From Synergistaceae bacterium UBA4088 (GTDB taxonomy: Bacteria > Synergistota > Synergistia > Synergistales > Thermovirgaceae): 7,173 nucleotides of DNA. The notes beneath the pieces are model-generated. The model did not search any database, was not told the origin of the DNA, and worked only from the letters and a program-made list of their open reading frames with translations. Location: the NCBI GenBank assembly GCA_002382605.1, contig DFYG01000026.1, positions 1 to 7,173 of the forward strand. Reading direction: 5' to 3'. Each line of letters starts with the position of its first letter. Position 1 is the stretch's first letter. The translations under genes and the position numbers were made by a program. Below, piece by piece: positions 1 to 5,389 of this stretch.

Positions 1-165
1 CTGTATGCCTCCTATGCGGTTTCTGTTCGTCGAGGCAGCGCTTTGCCTGCGGCTTCCTTCAGACCCCACCTCGCGGCGGCAGCCCTTGCCGTACGGCTAG
101 CAGTTCCCCCTGTCGGGCCTGCAGAGGACTTTCACCTCCAAGTCGGTGCGCCATGCCGGGCGCAC
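1..165 (-). mobile_element. Group II intron, 5' end (domain I start), truncated by window edge
   Basis: On the minus strand this stretch begins with GTGCGCCCGGCATGGCGCAC, which fits the GUGYG 5' terminus of bacterial group II introns, and continues with segments I recognise from domain I of such introns: GACTTGGAGGTGAAAGTC, a GCAG/CTGC-bounded element, GCCGTACGGC, GTCTGAAGGAAGCCG, and CGACGAACAGAAACCGCATA followed by GGAGGCAT. The first 20 nt fold back on themselves through seven-base arms (146-152 with 159-165), and GACTT/AAGTC forms a second helix. These are RNA-structural features, so open frames crossing this area (for example 59-298 minus) are not expected to be genes. The intron continues past position 1; its reverse transcriptase/maturase and domains V-VI are not visible. 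Its position 10 nt after a terminator hairpin suggests class IIC. The group II identity is fairly sure from pattern memory; the subclass is inferred. Confidence 0.8.
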
Positions 166-204
166 GAATAAAAATGGGCCTTCCGACCCGGAAGTCGGCG
201 GCCC
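166..204 (-). terminator. Rho-independent terminator forming the 5' exon of the intron
   Basis: Read on the minus strand, 204 to 176 folds as an outer GGGCC/GGCCC stem, a small internal loop, and an inner CCGAC/GTCGG stem around TTCCGG. The inner part can alternatively pair as CTTCC/GGAAG. The hairpin is followed directly by ATTTTTATTC (175-166) and then the intron. This is a classic intrinsic terminator for a minus-strand transcript coming from the right. On the plus strand the hairpin is not followed by a T-run, so it acts in one direction only. The T-rich segment would supply the IBS1 target of the intron. Confidence 0.75.
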
Positions 205-240
205 TTGATGCTCTTCGTTCAACCTGAACCCAGATATTGA

Positions 241-336
241 TCAGGACATGACCAACCCTTCCCGGGAAATATTTCTTCGGGTACGCGGCGGAACGCACGG
301 GTCAGGTCGGTTTGCCCTTTTCAAAATGTCGATCAT
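241..336 (-). CDS. Possible 31-aa small protein, unrecognised
   Basis: This is a short frame beginning MIDILKRANRPDP and ending in TGA at 241-243. It has a GGAG Shine-Dalgarno (344-347) seven bases before ATG, and its stop lies 36 nt before the terminator hairpin at 176-204. These are the only translation and termination signals in this gap pointing the same way, so a short transcript is conceivable. The product is basic (RTRRNISR near the C terminus), has no membrane segment, and resembles no family I know. It could equally be a chance frame or the decayed tail of a lost gene that once used the terminator. The rest of 205-480 shows no convincing coding sequence: there are AT-rich hits such as TATAAT at 367-372 and TTGACA at 372-377, but no properly spaced promoter pair, and a small palindrome GGACCGAGGTCC at 354-365. 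Confidence 0.2.
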   Translation of the reverse strand: MIDILKRANRPDPCVPPRTRRNISREGLVMS

Positions 337-422
337 CGTTATTCTCCATTGGCGGACCGAGGTCCTTATAATTGACAAGGAGAGTACCCGTTATTCAGGG
401 TCCCGTCGACAGGCAGGCAGTC

Positions 423-451
423 TTGACCGGCATATTGCAGACGGGTTGAAT
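423..451 (+). promoter_or_regulatory. Possible promoter for the DUF2905 gene
   Basis: TTGACC (423-428) and TTGAAT (446-451) are separated by 17 nt and lie about 45 nt before the start codon of the small membrane protein. The -10 element matches consensus at only four of six positions, so this is a weak candidate. Confidence 0.3.
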
Positions 452-494
452 TTTAAGCTGCTGATGGGTAGTCTTTCCCTCAGGAGGGATATGA

Positions 495-704
495 ATGGCA
501 AGATGGCTCATTGTCGCGGGCGGACTGCTGATCCTGCTGGGACTGGCGCTTCACTTTGCCCCATGGTTGCTGACGTGGTTCGGGAGGCTTCCCGGCGACA
601 TCAGGTACGAGACCGCAAGAAGCAGGGTATTCATCCCGGTAACTTCCATGATAATCGTCAGCGTCGTCCTGACGCTGGTGGTGAATCTGTTCTTCCGGAG
701 ATAG
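495..704 (+). CDS. DUF2905 family small membrane protein
   Basis: This 69-residue protein has two predicted transmembrane helices (about residues 4-23 and 46-66). They are joined by a short polar loop containing the family signature GRLPGDIRYE (residues 31-40) and a following FIPVTSMI segment, which matches my recollection of the DUF2905 family in order and length. Its function is unknown; it should sit in the cytoplasmic membrane with a short basic C terminus (FFRR). The start at 495 is fixed by an AGGAGGG Shine-Dalgarno at 482-488 with six-base spacing; an overlapping ATG at 491 is out of frame and too close to it. It is a single gene, read away from the minus-strand intron and converging with the amidohydrolase gene. 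The longer overlapping frame at 248-730 is its shadow. Confidence 0.87.
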   Translation: MARWLIVAGGLLILLGLALHFAPWLLTWFGRLPGDIRYETARSRVFIPVTSMIIVSVVLTLVVNLFFRR

Positions 705-753
705 GGATCGCTGTGAAGAAAAGCCCTTAGCTATTTTCGCCTCGTCGGTATTT

Positions 754-768
754 AGGGGTCATACCCCT
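754..768 (+). terminator. Weak hairpin between convergent genes
   Basis: AGGGGT/ACCCCT arms surround a CAT loop about 50 nt after the DUF2905 stop, followed on the plus strand by the pyrimidine-rich TCTCATCTT rather than a clean T-run. It also lies about 28 nt beyond the stop of the convergent amidohydrolase gene. It may be a weak terminator for either side. Confidence 0.3.
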
Positions 769-796
769 TCTCATCTTGCTGATAGACGCTGCATGC

Positions 797-2041
797 CTAT
801 TGATCCGAAGATACCCCCAGAGAGATCACCGTGTGATAGACCAGTTCGATCCCTTTCTGAAGATCTGCGTAATCCGTCCATTCTTCCGGGCAGTGACTCC
901 GGCCCTCTTTGCTCGGGACGAACACCATTCCTGAAGGAAATACTGAAGCCATCACCATTGCATCATGACCGGCTCCGCTGCTCATGGCCTGCCAGGAAAA
1001 ACCCAGTGCCTCTGCCTGGTCCTGAAGTTCCTGGCGGATTCCTTTATCCATGGCAACAGGGTCTACCTTAAGCAGCTGATCCAGTTGGAATGTGGTTCCA
1101 TCGGCCCGGGATGTTTTCTCGAGGTTATCTGTTATCTGTTTCTTGACCATACTGATGGAGGATGCATTATGGGAACGCGTATCGACAGTGAATTCAACTT
1201 CGCCGGGTACGATGTTGGGAGCGCCGGGCCTGACGGTAAAGGTGCCTACGGTCGCTACGGTTCCGTCTCTCTTTTCCATGGCGAACGAAGGGATCATGGA
1301 GATCACTGCCGCTGCTGTCTGGAGGGCATCTCGCCTGAGATCCATGGGGGTTGTTCCGGCATGGTCGGGACGCCCTTTAATATTCACCCGCATAAGGTCG
1401 GTTCCGACGATACTTGAAACGATACCCAGTTCGGTATTCATTTTTTCAAGCAGAGGTCCCTGTTCGATGTGCAGTTCGATGAATGCGCGCAGTTGCCCCG
1501 GGTTCCTTCTGGCCTCCCCTATTCTGGACGGGTCGAAACCGAAGGATCTCATGGCTTCCGCTATGCTTATACCATCTTCGTCCCTGCGCTGTTCCAGCTC
1601 ATCGAGGGACAGGCCCAGGGCCATTGCGCGACTGGCAAGAAGTCCGGACTTGAAACGCCCGCCTTCCTCTTCTATCATCGCGGCCATCTCGACAGGGTGA
1701 TCCGTCCGAATATTGTTTTCCTCGAGGCAGCGGAGGATCTCCAGTCCTGTGACGACCCCGGCCTGACCGTCGAAATTTCCCCCATTTTTTACCGAATCGA
1801 AATGGGAGCCCACCATGATGGGAGGGAGGGAAGGGTCCGCCCCATCCCTCCTGCCGAAAAGGCTTCCGGCAGCGTCTTCATAGACCTTTACATCAAGCTG
1901 CCCGAGTTGATCCTTTAGATAATTTCGCGCACCCCGATCTTCAGATGTCAGAGAAAAGCGCGTAAGGCCTTTCCCCGGGGTGGCATTGAAGCGGGCCAGG
2001 TTTTCAATGTCTTTTCGGATGCGTGGCAGATCCGTAAGCAT
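797..2041 (-). CDS. M20-family Zn-dependent amidohydrolase (N-carbamoyl-L-amino acid hydrolase / allantoate amidohydrolase type)
   Basis: A 414-residue cytosolic dinuclear-metal hydrolase of the hydantoinase/carbamoylase (AllC, HyuC, beta-ureidopropionase) branch of peptidase family M20, at the family's usual length. Visible metal and catalytic residues are H80 and D82 in GSHFDSV, D91 in GGNFDGQAGV, the EEE triad 124-126 (E125 as general base), H191 in HIEQGP and H383 in GRSHCPEE. Residues matching the AllC substrate pocket are also present: H227 (RPDHAGTTPM), N276 (APNIVPG) and R289 (DTRSH). It should hydrolyse a carbamoyl or ureido C-N bond; the exact substrate cannot be read from sequence. 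I chose the start at 2041 because GGGGGTG (2048-2054) precedes it by six bases and the protein then begins like its relatives. An in-frame ATG at 2080 (427 aa) has only AAGG, nine bases away, inside a hairpin. It lies downstream of, and probably shares a transcript with, the reductase gene. Confidence 0.9.
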   Translation of the reverse strand: MLTDLPRIRKDIENLARFNATPGKGLTRFSLTSEDRGARNYLKDQLGQLDVKVYEDAAGSLFGRRDGADPSLPPIMVGSHFDSVKNGGNFDGQAGVVTGLEILRCLEENNIRTDHPVEMAAMIEEEGGRFKSGLLASRAMALGLSLDELEQRRDEDGISIAEAMRSFGFDPSRIGEARRNPGQLRAFIELHIEQGPLLEKMNTELGIVSSIVGTDLMRVNIKGRPDHAGTTPMDLRRDALQTAAAVISMIPSFAMEKRDGTVATVGTFTVRPGAPNIVPGEVEFTVDTRSHNASSISMVKKQITDNLEKTSRADGTTFQLDQLLKVDPVAMDKGIRQELQDQAEALGFSWQAMSSGAGHDAMVMASVFPSGMVFVPSKEGRSHCPEEWTDYADLQKGIELVYHTVISLGVSSDQ

Positions 2042-2089
2042 ATGGGACACCCCCGTTGTGATAGTGACCTTGAAAAACATGACACCAGA

Positions 2090-2114
2090 CCTTAACCCGA
2101 TCTTTCGGTTAAGG
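2090..2114 (-). promoter_or_regulatory. Stem-loop / inverted repeat ahead of the amidohydrolase gene
   Basis: Perfect eight-base arms CCTTAACC (2090-2097) and GGTTAAGG (2107-2114) flank a nine-base spacer; with one bulged C the stem can gain two further pairs. It lies between the reductase stop and the amidohydrolase start. No T-run follows immediately in the minus direction, so it is not a typical terminator. It may be a dimeric repressor operator, an RNA processing or attenuation stem, or, if the ATG at 2080 is used, a structure hiding the AAGG ribosome site. Confidence 0.4.
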
Positions 2115-2164
2115 GTATTCCTTCCTACTGTCCCCTTGCTTCCCTGAACTCCTGCAAAGCTTGT

Positions 2165-3364
2165 CTACTTCAGGTTCATGATCTTCACGGCTTTTGCGGC
2201 CCGCTCTTCCATGTCGGGGCCTTCAAGTTCGCGAACCACGTCCTTTAGCAGGTCGGGAATCTTGATACTCTGGGGGCACTTCGGAAGGCATTGTCCGCAC
2301 TCCACGCACTGGGACGCGTAGCTGGTTGTCCCATTGCGCAGGATTCCGCTCAACTTGACGACGTAGGACATCCTGCCTTCCGGGATGTTACCGAAGAGGT
2401 GCATTTTGTTGTAGACTTCGAAAGCGCCCGGGATATTGACTCCTGCCGGGCAGGGCATGCAGTAGCCGCACCCGGTGCACCCTACCTTCATGAGCTCCAT
2501 ATACTTGTCACCCGCCCGTTTTATCAGGGCGAGTTCCTCCCCGGTCAGCGAGTCGGGTTTGGCCTCGCCGGCGATCTTCAGGTTTTGCTCGACGTGAGCC
2601 TCTTCGTTCATGCCGGAAAGGACGACGATGACCTCAGGATGGTTCCAGACCCAGCGCAGTGCCCATTCGGCGGGAGATCTTTTGACGTCGGATTCGTTCC
2701 AGATCGCGGCAATTTCGGCGGGAGCCTCGGGTAGGCCCAGATTGCCTCCCCTGAGAGGTTCCATGACGATGACGCCCAGGCCTTTCGACGCGGCGTACTT
2801 CAGCCCTTTCGTTCCTGCCTGGTTCTCCTCGTCAAGATAGTTGTACTGGATCTGGCAGAAATCCCAATCGTAGGCATCGACGATTCGGTTGAAGTCTTCA
2901 GGCAGTCCGTGAAAGGAGAAGCCCGCGTTTACGATGCGTCCGTCGGCCCTGGCGGCATCCATAAAATCTCTGATCCCCAGGATTTCCATTCGATCCCAGA
3001 GCCCTCCTGTGAGCGTGTGGAGAAGGTAGTAATCAATGTGGTCGGTTTTAAGCTTCCAGAGCTGTGTGTTCAGGAAACGATCGGGATCTTCGGAGTTGTT
3101 GACGAGGTAGGTGGGCAGCTTCGTGGCCAACTTGACCTTTTCGCGGTAGCCATTCTGAAGAGCCCTTCCCACGAAGTTTTCGCTCTCTCCGGCATGGTAG
3201 GTCCACGCCGTGTCGATGTAGTTGACGCCCTGATCGATGGCATGGCGCACCTGGGCGGTGGCACGTTCCTCGTCGATCCGGTCATCCTTCACGGCAAGTC
3301 GCATGCAGCCGAATCCCAGAATGGACAGTTCGTCACCGTTTTTTGGCATCTTGCGGTAAAGCAT
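2165..3364 (-). CDS. Aldo/keto reductase with C-terminal 2x[4Fe-4S] ferredoxin-like domain
   Basis: A 399-residue two-domain protein. Residues 1 to about 285 form an aldo/keto reductase TIM barrel with the catalytic tetrad D51 and Y56 (YIDTAWTY), K82 (LATKLP) and H116 (YYLLHTL), plus the family opening LGFGCMRL. Residues 296-363 carry two cysteine clusters: C296, C299, C302 and C305, then C353, C356, C359 and C363 with CP endings, typical of two [4Fe-4S] clusters. Such fusions are common in anaerobes and suggest electron exchange between a nicotinamide or carbonyl substrate and a ferredoxin pool; the substrate is unknown. GAGAGGTG lies eight bases before the ATG, supporting this start. The gene begins 41 nt after the larC stop, implying co-transcription. 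No signal peptide is seen, so it should be cytoplasmic. Barrel and cluster identity are firm; the physiological role is not. Confidence 0.92.
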   Translation of the reverse strand: MLYRKMPKNGDELSILGFGCMRLAVKDDRIDEERATAQVRHAIDQGVNYIDTAWTYHAGESENFVGRALQNGYREKVKLATKLPTYLVNNSEDPDRFLNTQLWKLKTDHIDYYLLHTLTGGLWDRMEILGIRDFMDAARADGRIVNAGFSFHGLPEDFNRIVDAYDWDFCQIQYNYLDEENQAGTKGLKYAASKGLGVIVMEPLRGGNLGLPEAPAEIAAIWNESDVKRSPAEWALRWVWNHPEVIVVLSGMNEEAHVEQNLKIAGEAKPDSLTGEELALIKRAGDKYMELMKVGCTGCGYCMPCPAGVNIPGAFEVYNKMHLFGNIPEGRMSYVVKLSGILRNGTTSYASQCVECGQCLPKCPQSIKIPDLLKDVVRELEGPDMEERAAKAVKIMNLK

Positions 3365-3388
3365 CTTGATGTCACCTCTCTTTTGAAT

Positions 3389-3419
3389 GAATTACAAACC
3401 CTCCCTCAATGAGAGGGGG
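3389..3419 (-). terminator. Weak hairpin at the larC 3' end
   Basis: On the minus strand CCCTC and GAGGG pair around TCATT (3403-3417), extended by two G-C pairs beyond a single bulged base, and are followed by GGTTTGTAATTC. The stem overlaps the larC stop codon. It may be a partial terminator or attenuator that lowers read-through into the reductase gene; the T-run is poor. Confidence 0.3.
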
Positions 3420-4566
3420 TTCCGAAACGTTTCCAGGCCTCTTCCTCGGCCCTGCGCATAACTTCCCTCAAAGGAAGTCGGGCAGAGTCAGCGATCTTCC
3501 TGCAGGCCTCATGTTCGGCGGAGATATGGAAAATTTCACCTGACTGGTCGGAAGCTATCTTCACGGGTACTTCGAAGCGATCTTCACCGATGAAAAAAGT
3601 CACGCTGTCAATTCTCCGAGTTGCTGTAAAACGGTGCCGGCCCGTCATGACGCGGACTCCCAGAGTTCCCGTCTCCCTCATTATCTCCCTTGCCAGTGCC
3701 GCGCTTGTATGGGGGAAGGATACCACGCGAATGAGATGGCCGGGGCGTCCCTTTTTCATGGTTACAGGGGAGATGGTCACATCCCTGGCGCCGAGAGCCA
3801 GAAGGCGGTCGAAAAGGTTTCCCAGGATCTCTCCGGAAACGTTGTCAACGTTGGTCTCAAGGATCTCTACAAGGTCCTCCGGGTCGTCGTCCTTGAGATC
3901 CATGAACAGTGTCCTCAGGAGATTTGATATTTCAGCCTCGCTGTTTGCTCCGTAACCTAAGGCCAGAGCCCTGCCCAGGGGGAAGCTGTCCACGGGTTGT
4001 GCGAAGTGGGAAAGAAGCGCCGCCCCCGCGGGTGTAAGGAGTCTCCCTTCACCCCGACCATAGAAGAGCAAACCGCCTGTCCTGAGGATCTCAAGTGTTG
4101 CCGGGGCGATCTCTCCCCCAATGTTGACAGGTGTTGTAAGGACGGCTTCCGGGCACAGATCGTGGAGGGCAGTGCAGCAGCCGGCCAACTCGGCAAGTAC
4201 TCTATCCTGTTCTCCCCCGTTAAACGGGAGATGCTCAATTGAAAGTCCCTGGATCTTCGCTTCCGCGGTCGCCATGATCCTGAAAACGGTCAGAACTTCC
4301 TTTTTGGTGATCCCGGGCAACCTCGAATTCTGTATGAATTCGACCAACTCCTGGTAGTTTCGCTCAGGGATCTCGTGAAGGGGTTGGATCTTTACGTTCG
4401 CTGCTTCCACAACTCTCCCGCAGGTCCTTTCCAAAGAGAGCCTTACATCGGCGACCGACTCAATGGCTTTTTGTATCTTTTCTACGTCCGCCCCGAGATC
4501 TATCAGGCTTCCAAGGATCATGTTTCCGGAGGCGCCTGAAAGGGGGTCGAAAAGGAGTGTCTTCAT
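3406..4566 (-). CDS. larC: LarC-like nickel insertion protein (DUF111/TIGR00299), divergent
   Basis: A 386-residue protein. LarC inserts nickel into the pyridinium bisthiocarboxylate mononucleotide made by LarB and LarE, using CTP, to give the pincer cofactor of lactate racemase (LarA) and its homologues. Family marks are the N-terminal FDPLSGASGNMILGSLIDLG (6-25), APATLEIL (154-161), LLTPAGAALL (176-185), LGYG (203-206), ETNVDNVSGEILG (237-249) and MKKGRPGHL (270-278), the last two belonging to the C-terminal domain. Both domains are in one frame, unlike Lactobacillus plantarum larC, which needs a frameshift. Unusually, the His-rich stretch normally near residue 65 reads PLHEIPERN, the HFHEVGAVDS-type motif reads LPFNGGEQDR (113-122), and the HG before PAPAT is missing. 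The ATG at 4566 is preceded by GAGAGG with nine-base spacing and matches family N termini; the frame extends to 4626 without need. It heads the three-gene minus-strand set. Confidence 0.85.
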   Translation of the reverse strand: MKTLLFDPLSGASGNMILGSLIDLGADVEKIQKAIESVADVRLSLERTCGRVVEAANVKIQPLHEIPERNYQELVEFIQNSRLPGITKKEVLTVFRIMATAEAKIQGLSIEHLPFNGGEQDRVLAELAGCCTALHDLCPEAVLTTPVNIGGEIAPATLEILRTGGLLFYGRGEGRLLTPAGAALLSHFAQPVDSFPLGRALALGYGANSEAEISNLLRTLFMDLKDDDPEDLVEILETNVDNVSGEILGNLFDRLLALGARDVTISPVTMKKGRPGHLIRVVSFPHTSAALAREIMRETGTLGVRVMTGRHRFTATRRIDSVTFFIGEDRFEVPVKIASDQSGEIFHISAEHEACRKIADSARLPLREVMRRAEEEAWKRFGTPSH

Positions 4567-4719
4567 CTTGGTATTCCTCTCTTTTTCAAGGGATATGTCG
4601 GATCTTTCGGCAACTGTTCGATCCAAGTCTGTCAGATTCGAACTTTTTCTGCAAGGGTGCCGGTATCCTTCTGTGGCCCTCGATAATCAGAAAACGGGCG
4701 AAACAATCACATTGGGTGT

Positions 4720-4748
4720 TTGACGCCAGGCGTAGTGCACCTTATAAT
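4720..4748 (+). promoter_or_regulatory. Strong sigma-70-type promoter of the higBA module
   Basis: TTGACG (4720-4725) and a perfect TATAAT (4743-4748) are 17 nt apart, close to ideal consensus. The expected transcription start is about 4754-4756, at the toxin GTG codon itself, so the mRNA would have almost no leader. Confidence 0.75.
4723..4733. promoter_or_regulatory. Candidate operator inside the higBA promoter
   Basis: ACGCCAGGCGT is a perfect palindrome (five-base arms, one-base centre) overlapping the end of the -35 box and the spacer. HigA-type antitoxins repress their own promoter by binding palindromes placed like this, so this is the likely binding site. GTGCAC at 4735-4740 is a second, shorter palindrome. 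Confidence 0.45.
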
Positions 4749-4754
4749 GGCTTT

Positions 4755-5036
4755 GTGATAAAAACCGTCAAAGACGAGCAAACTCGCATGATCTTTAAAC
4801 GCCAACGATCACGCAAATTGCCACTGGAAATTCAGCAGGTCGCTTTGCGCAAGTTGCGCATGATAAATAATTCCTCATCGCTTGCAGATTTGCGCATTCC
4901 TCCCGCGAACCGACTGGAAAAACTCAGAGGCGATAGAATCGGTCAATGGAGTATTCGCATCAATGAACAATACCGTATCTGTTTTGAGTGGCGCGAAAGT
5001 GACGCCTATGACGTCGAAATAGTCGATTATCACTAA
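4755..5036 (+). CDS. higB: HigB/RelE-type toxin (mRNA interferase) of a type II toxin-antitoxin module
   Basis: A 93-residue basic protein of the RelE/ParE superfamily, HigB (host inhibition of growth) type. In this family the toxin cleaves translated mRNA on the ribosome and is neutralised by the antitoxin encoded next. Recognisable features are RSRKLPLEIQQVALRKLRMI (19-38), the IPPANRLEKLRGDRIGQWSI segment (48-67), RINEQYRICFEW (68-79) and the C-terminal AYDVEIVDYH, which match the conserved core. I chose GTG at 4755 because relatives begin VIKxF/V and the length then fits; it is six bases after the -10 box with no room for a Shine-Dalgarno. An internal ATG at 4788 would give 82 residues and has only a weak purine stretch ahead. 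Longer upstream extensions of the frame run antisense to larC and are not real. The gene appears more AT-rich than its neighbours, consistent with horizontal gain. Confidence 0.9.
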   Translation: MIKTVKDEQTRMIFKRQRSRKLPLEIQQVALRKLRMINNSSSLADLRIPPANRLEKLRGDRIGQWSIRINEQYRICFEWRESDAYDVEIVDYH

Positions 5037-5049
5037 GGAGAGTGTAACA

Positions 5050-5367
5050 ATGATCGAAAAACTGCATCCGGTCCACCCGGGGGAAGTATTGCTTGAAGAG
5101 TTTCTGAAACCGTTGAATCTTAGCCAGAACAGGTTGGCGATCGAGATAGGTGTGGATGCACGCCGGATAAACGAGATCGTTTTGGGGGGCCGCAGCATAA
5201 CGGCGGATACTGCTTTGCGTCTGGCGCGTTATTTTGGAGTTTCTCCACAGTTCTGGCTTGGCCTGCAAGCGGAGTATGACCTTGATATCGCGACAGATAA
5301 ATTGGGAAGCCGTCTTGAGCGGGAAGTCAGGCCCCTGAGGGTTGCAGCAGGATCTGAGATCCTGTAA
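5050..5367 (+). CDS. higA: HigA-type antitoxin (XRE-family helix-turn-helix)
   Basis: A 105-residue DNA-binding antitoxin. It opens with the family signature HPVHPGEVLLEEFLKPL (6-22), followed by a helix-turn-helix of the XRE/HigA class: LSQNRLAIEIGV (24-35) and RRINEIVLGGRSIT (38-51). Then come TALRLARYFG and SPQFWLGLQAEYDL (65-78), a hallmark of the HigA addiction-module family. It should bind and block the toxin and repress the shared promoter, probably at the palindrome at 4723-4733. AAGGAG at 5035-5040, overlapping the toxin stop codon, gives it a strong ribosome site nine bases before ATG, whereas the toxin has none; this fits antitoxin excess. The toxin-first order is usual for higBA. 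Its 3' end contains GGATC/GATCC arms (5350-5362) and faces the radical SAM gene 22 nt away. Confidence 0.92.
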   Translation: MIEKLHPVHPGEVLLEEFLKPLNLSQNRLAIEIGVDARRINEIVLGGRSITADTALRLARYFGVSPQFWLGLQAEYDLDIATDKLGSRLEREVRPLRVAAGSEIL

Positions 5368-5389
5368 CCCATCATTATTTCGGTTCCTT

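Noticed and set aside
59..298. Minus-strand 79-codon frame
   Set aside because: It crosses the terminator hairpin and the structured 5' end of the intron, and starts without a good Shine-Dalgarno.
367..377. TATAAT and TTGACA in the left intergenic region
   Set aside because: They overlap each other and neither has a partner element at 16-18 nt, so no promoter can be argued.
248..730. Plus-strand 160-codon frame
   Set aside because: It overlaps the well-supported DUF2905 gene in another frame, and its composition is not protein-like.
1092..1700. Plus-strand 202-codon frame (with similar ones at 965-1417 and 1469-1918)
   Set aside because: Antisense to the M20 amidohydrolase, which has all its catalytic motifs intact on the other strand.
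4557..4754. N-terminal extension of the higB frame
   Set aside because: It would overlap the larC start, the higBA promoter and -10 box; homologous toxins begin at the GTG equivalent to 4755.
5350..5362. GGATC/GATCC hairpin at the higA 3' end as a terminator
   Set aside because: It lies inside the higA coding sequence, has a three-base loop and no following T-run.
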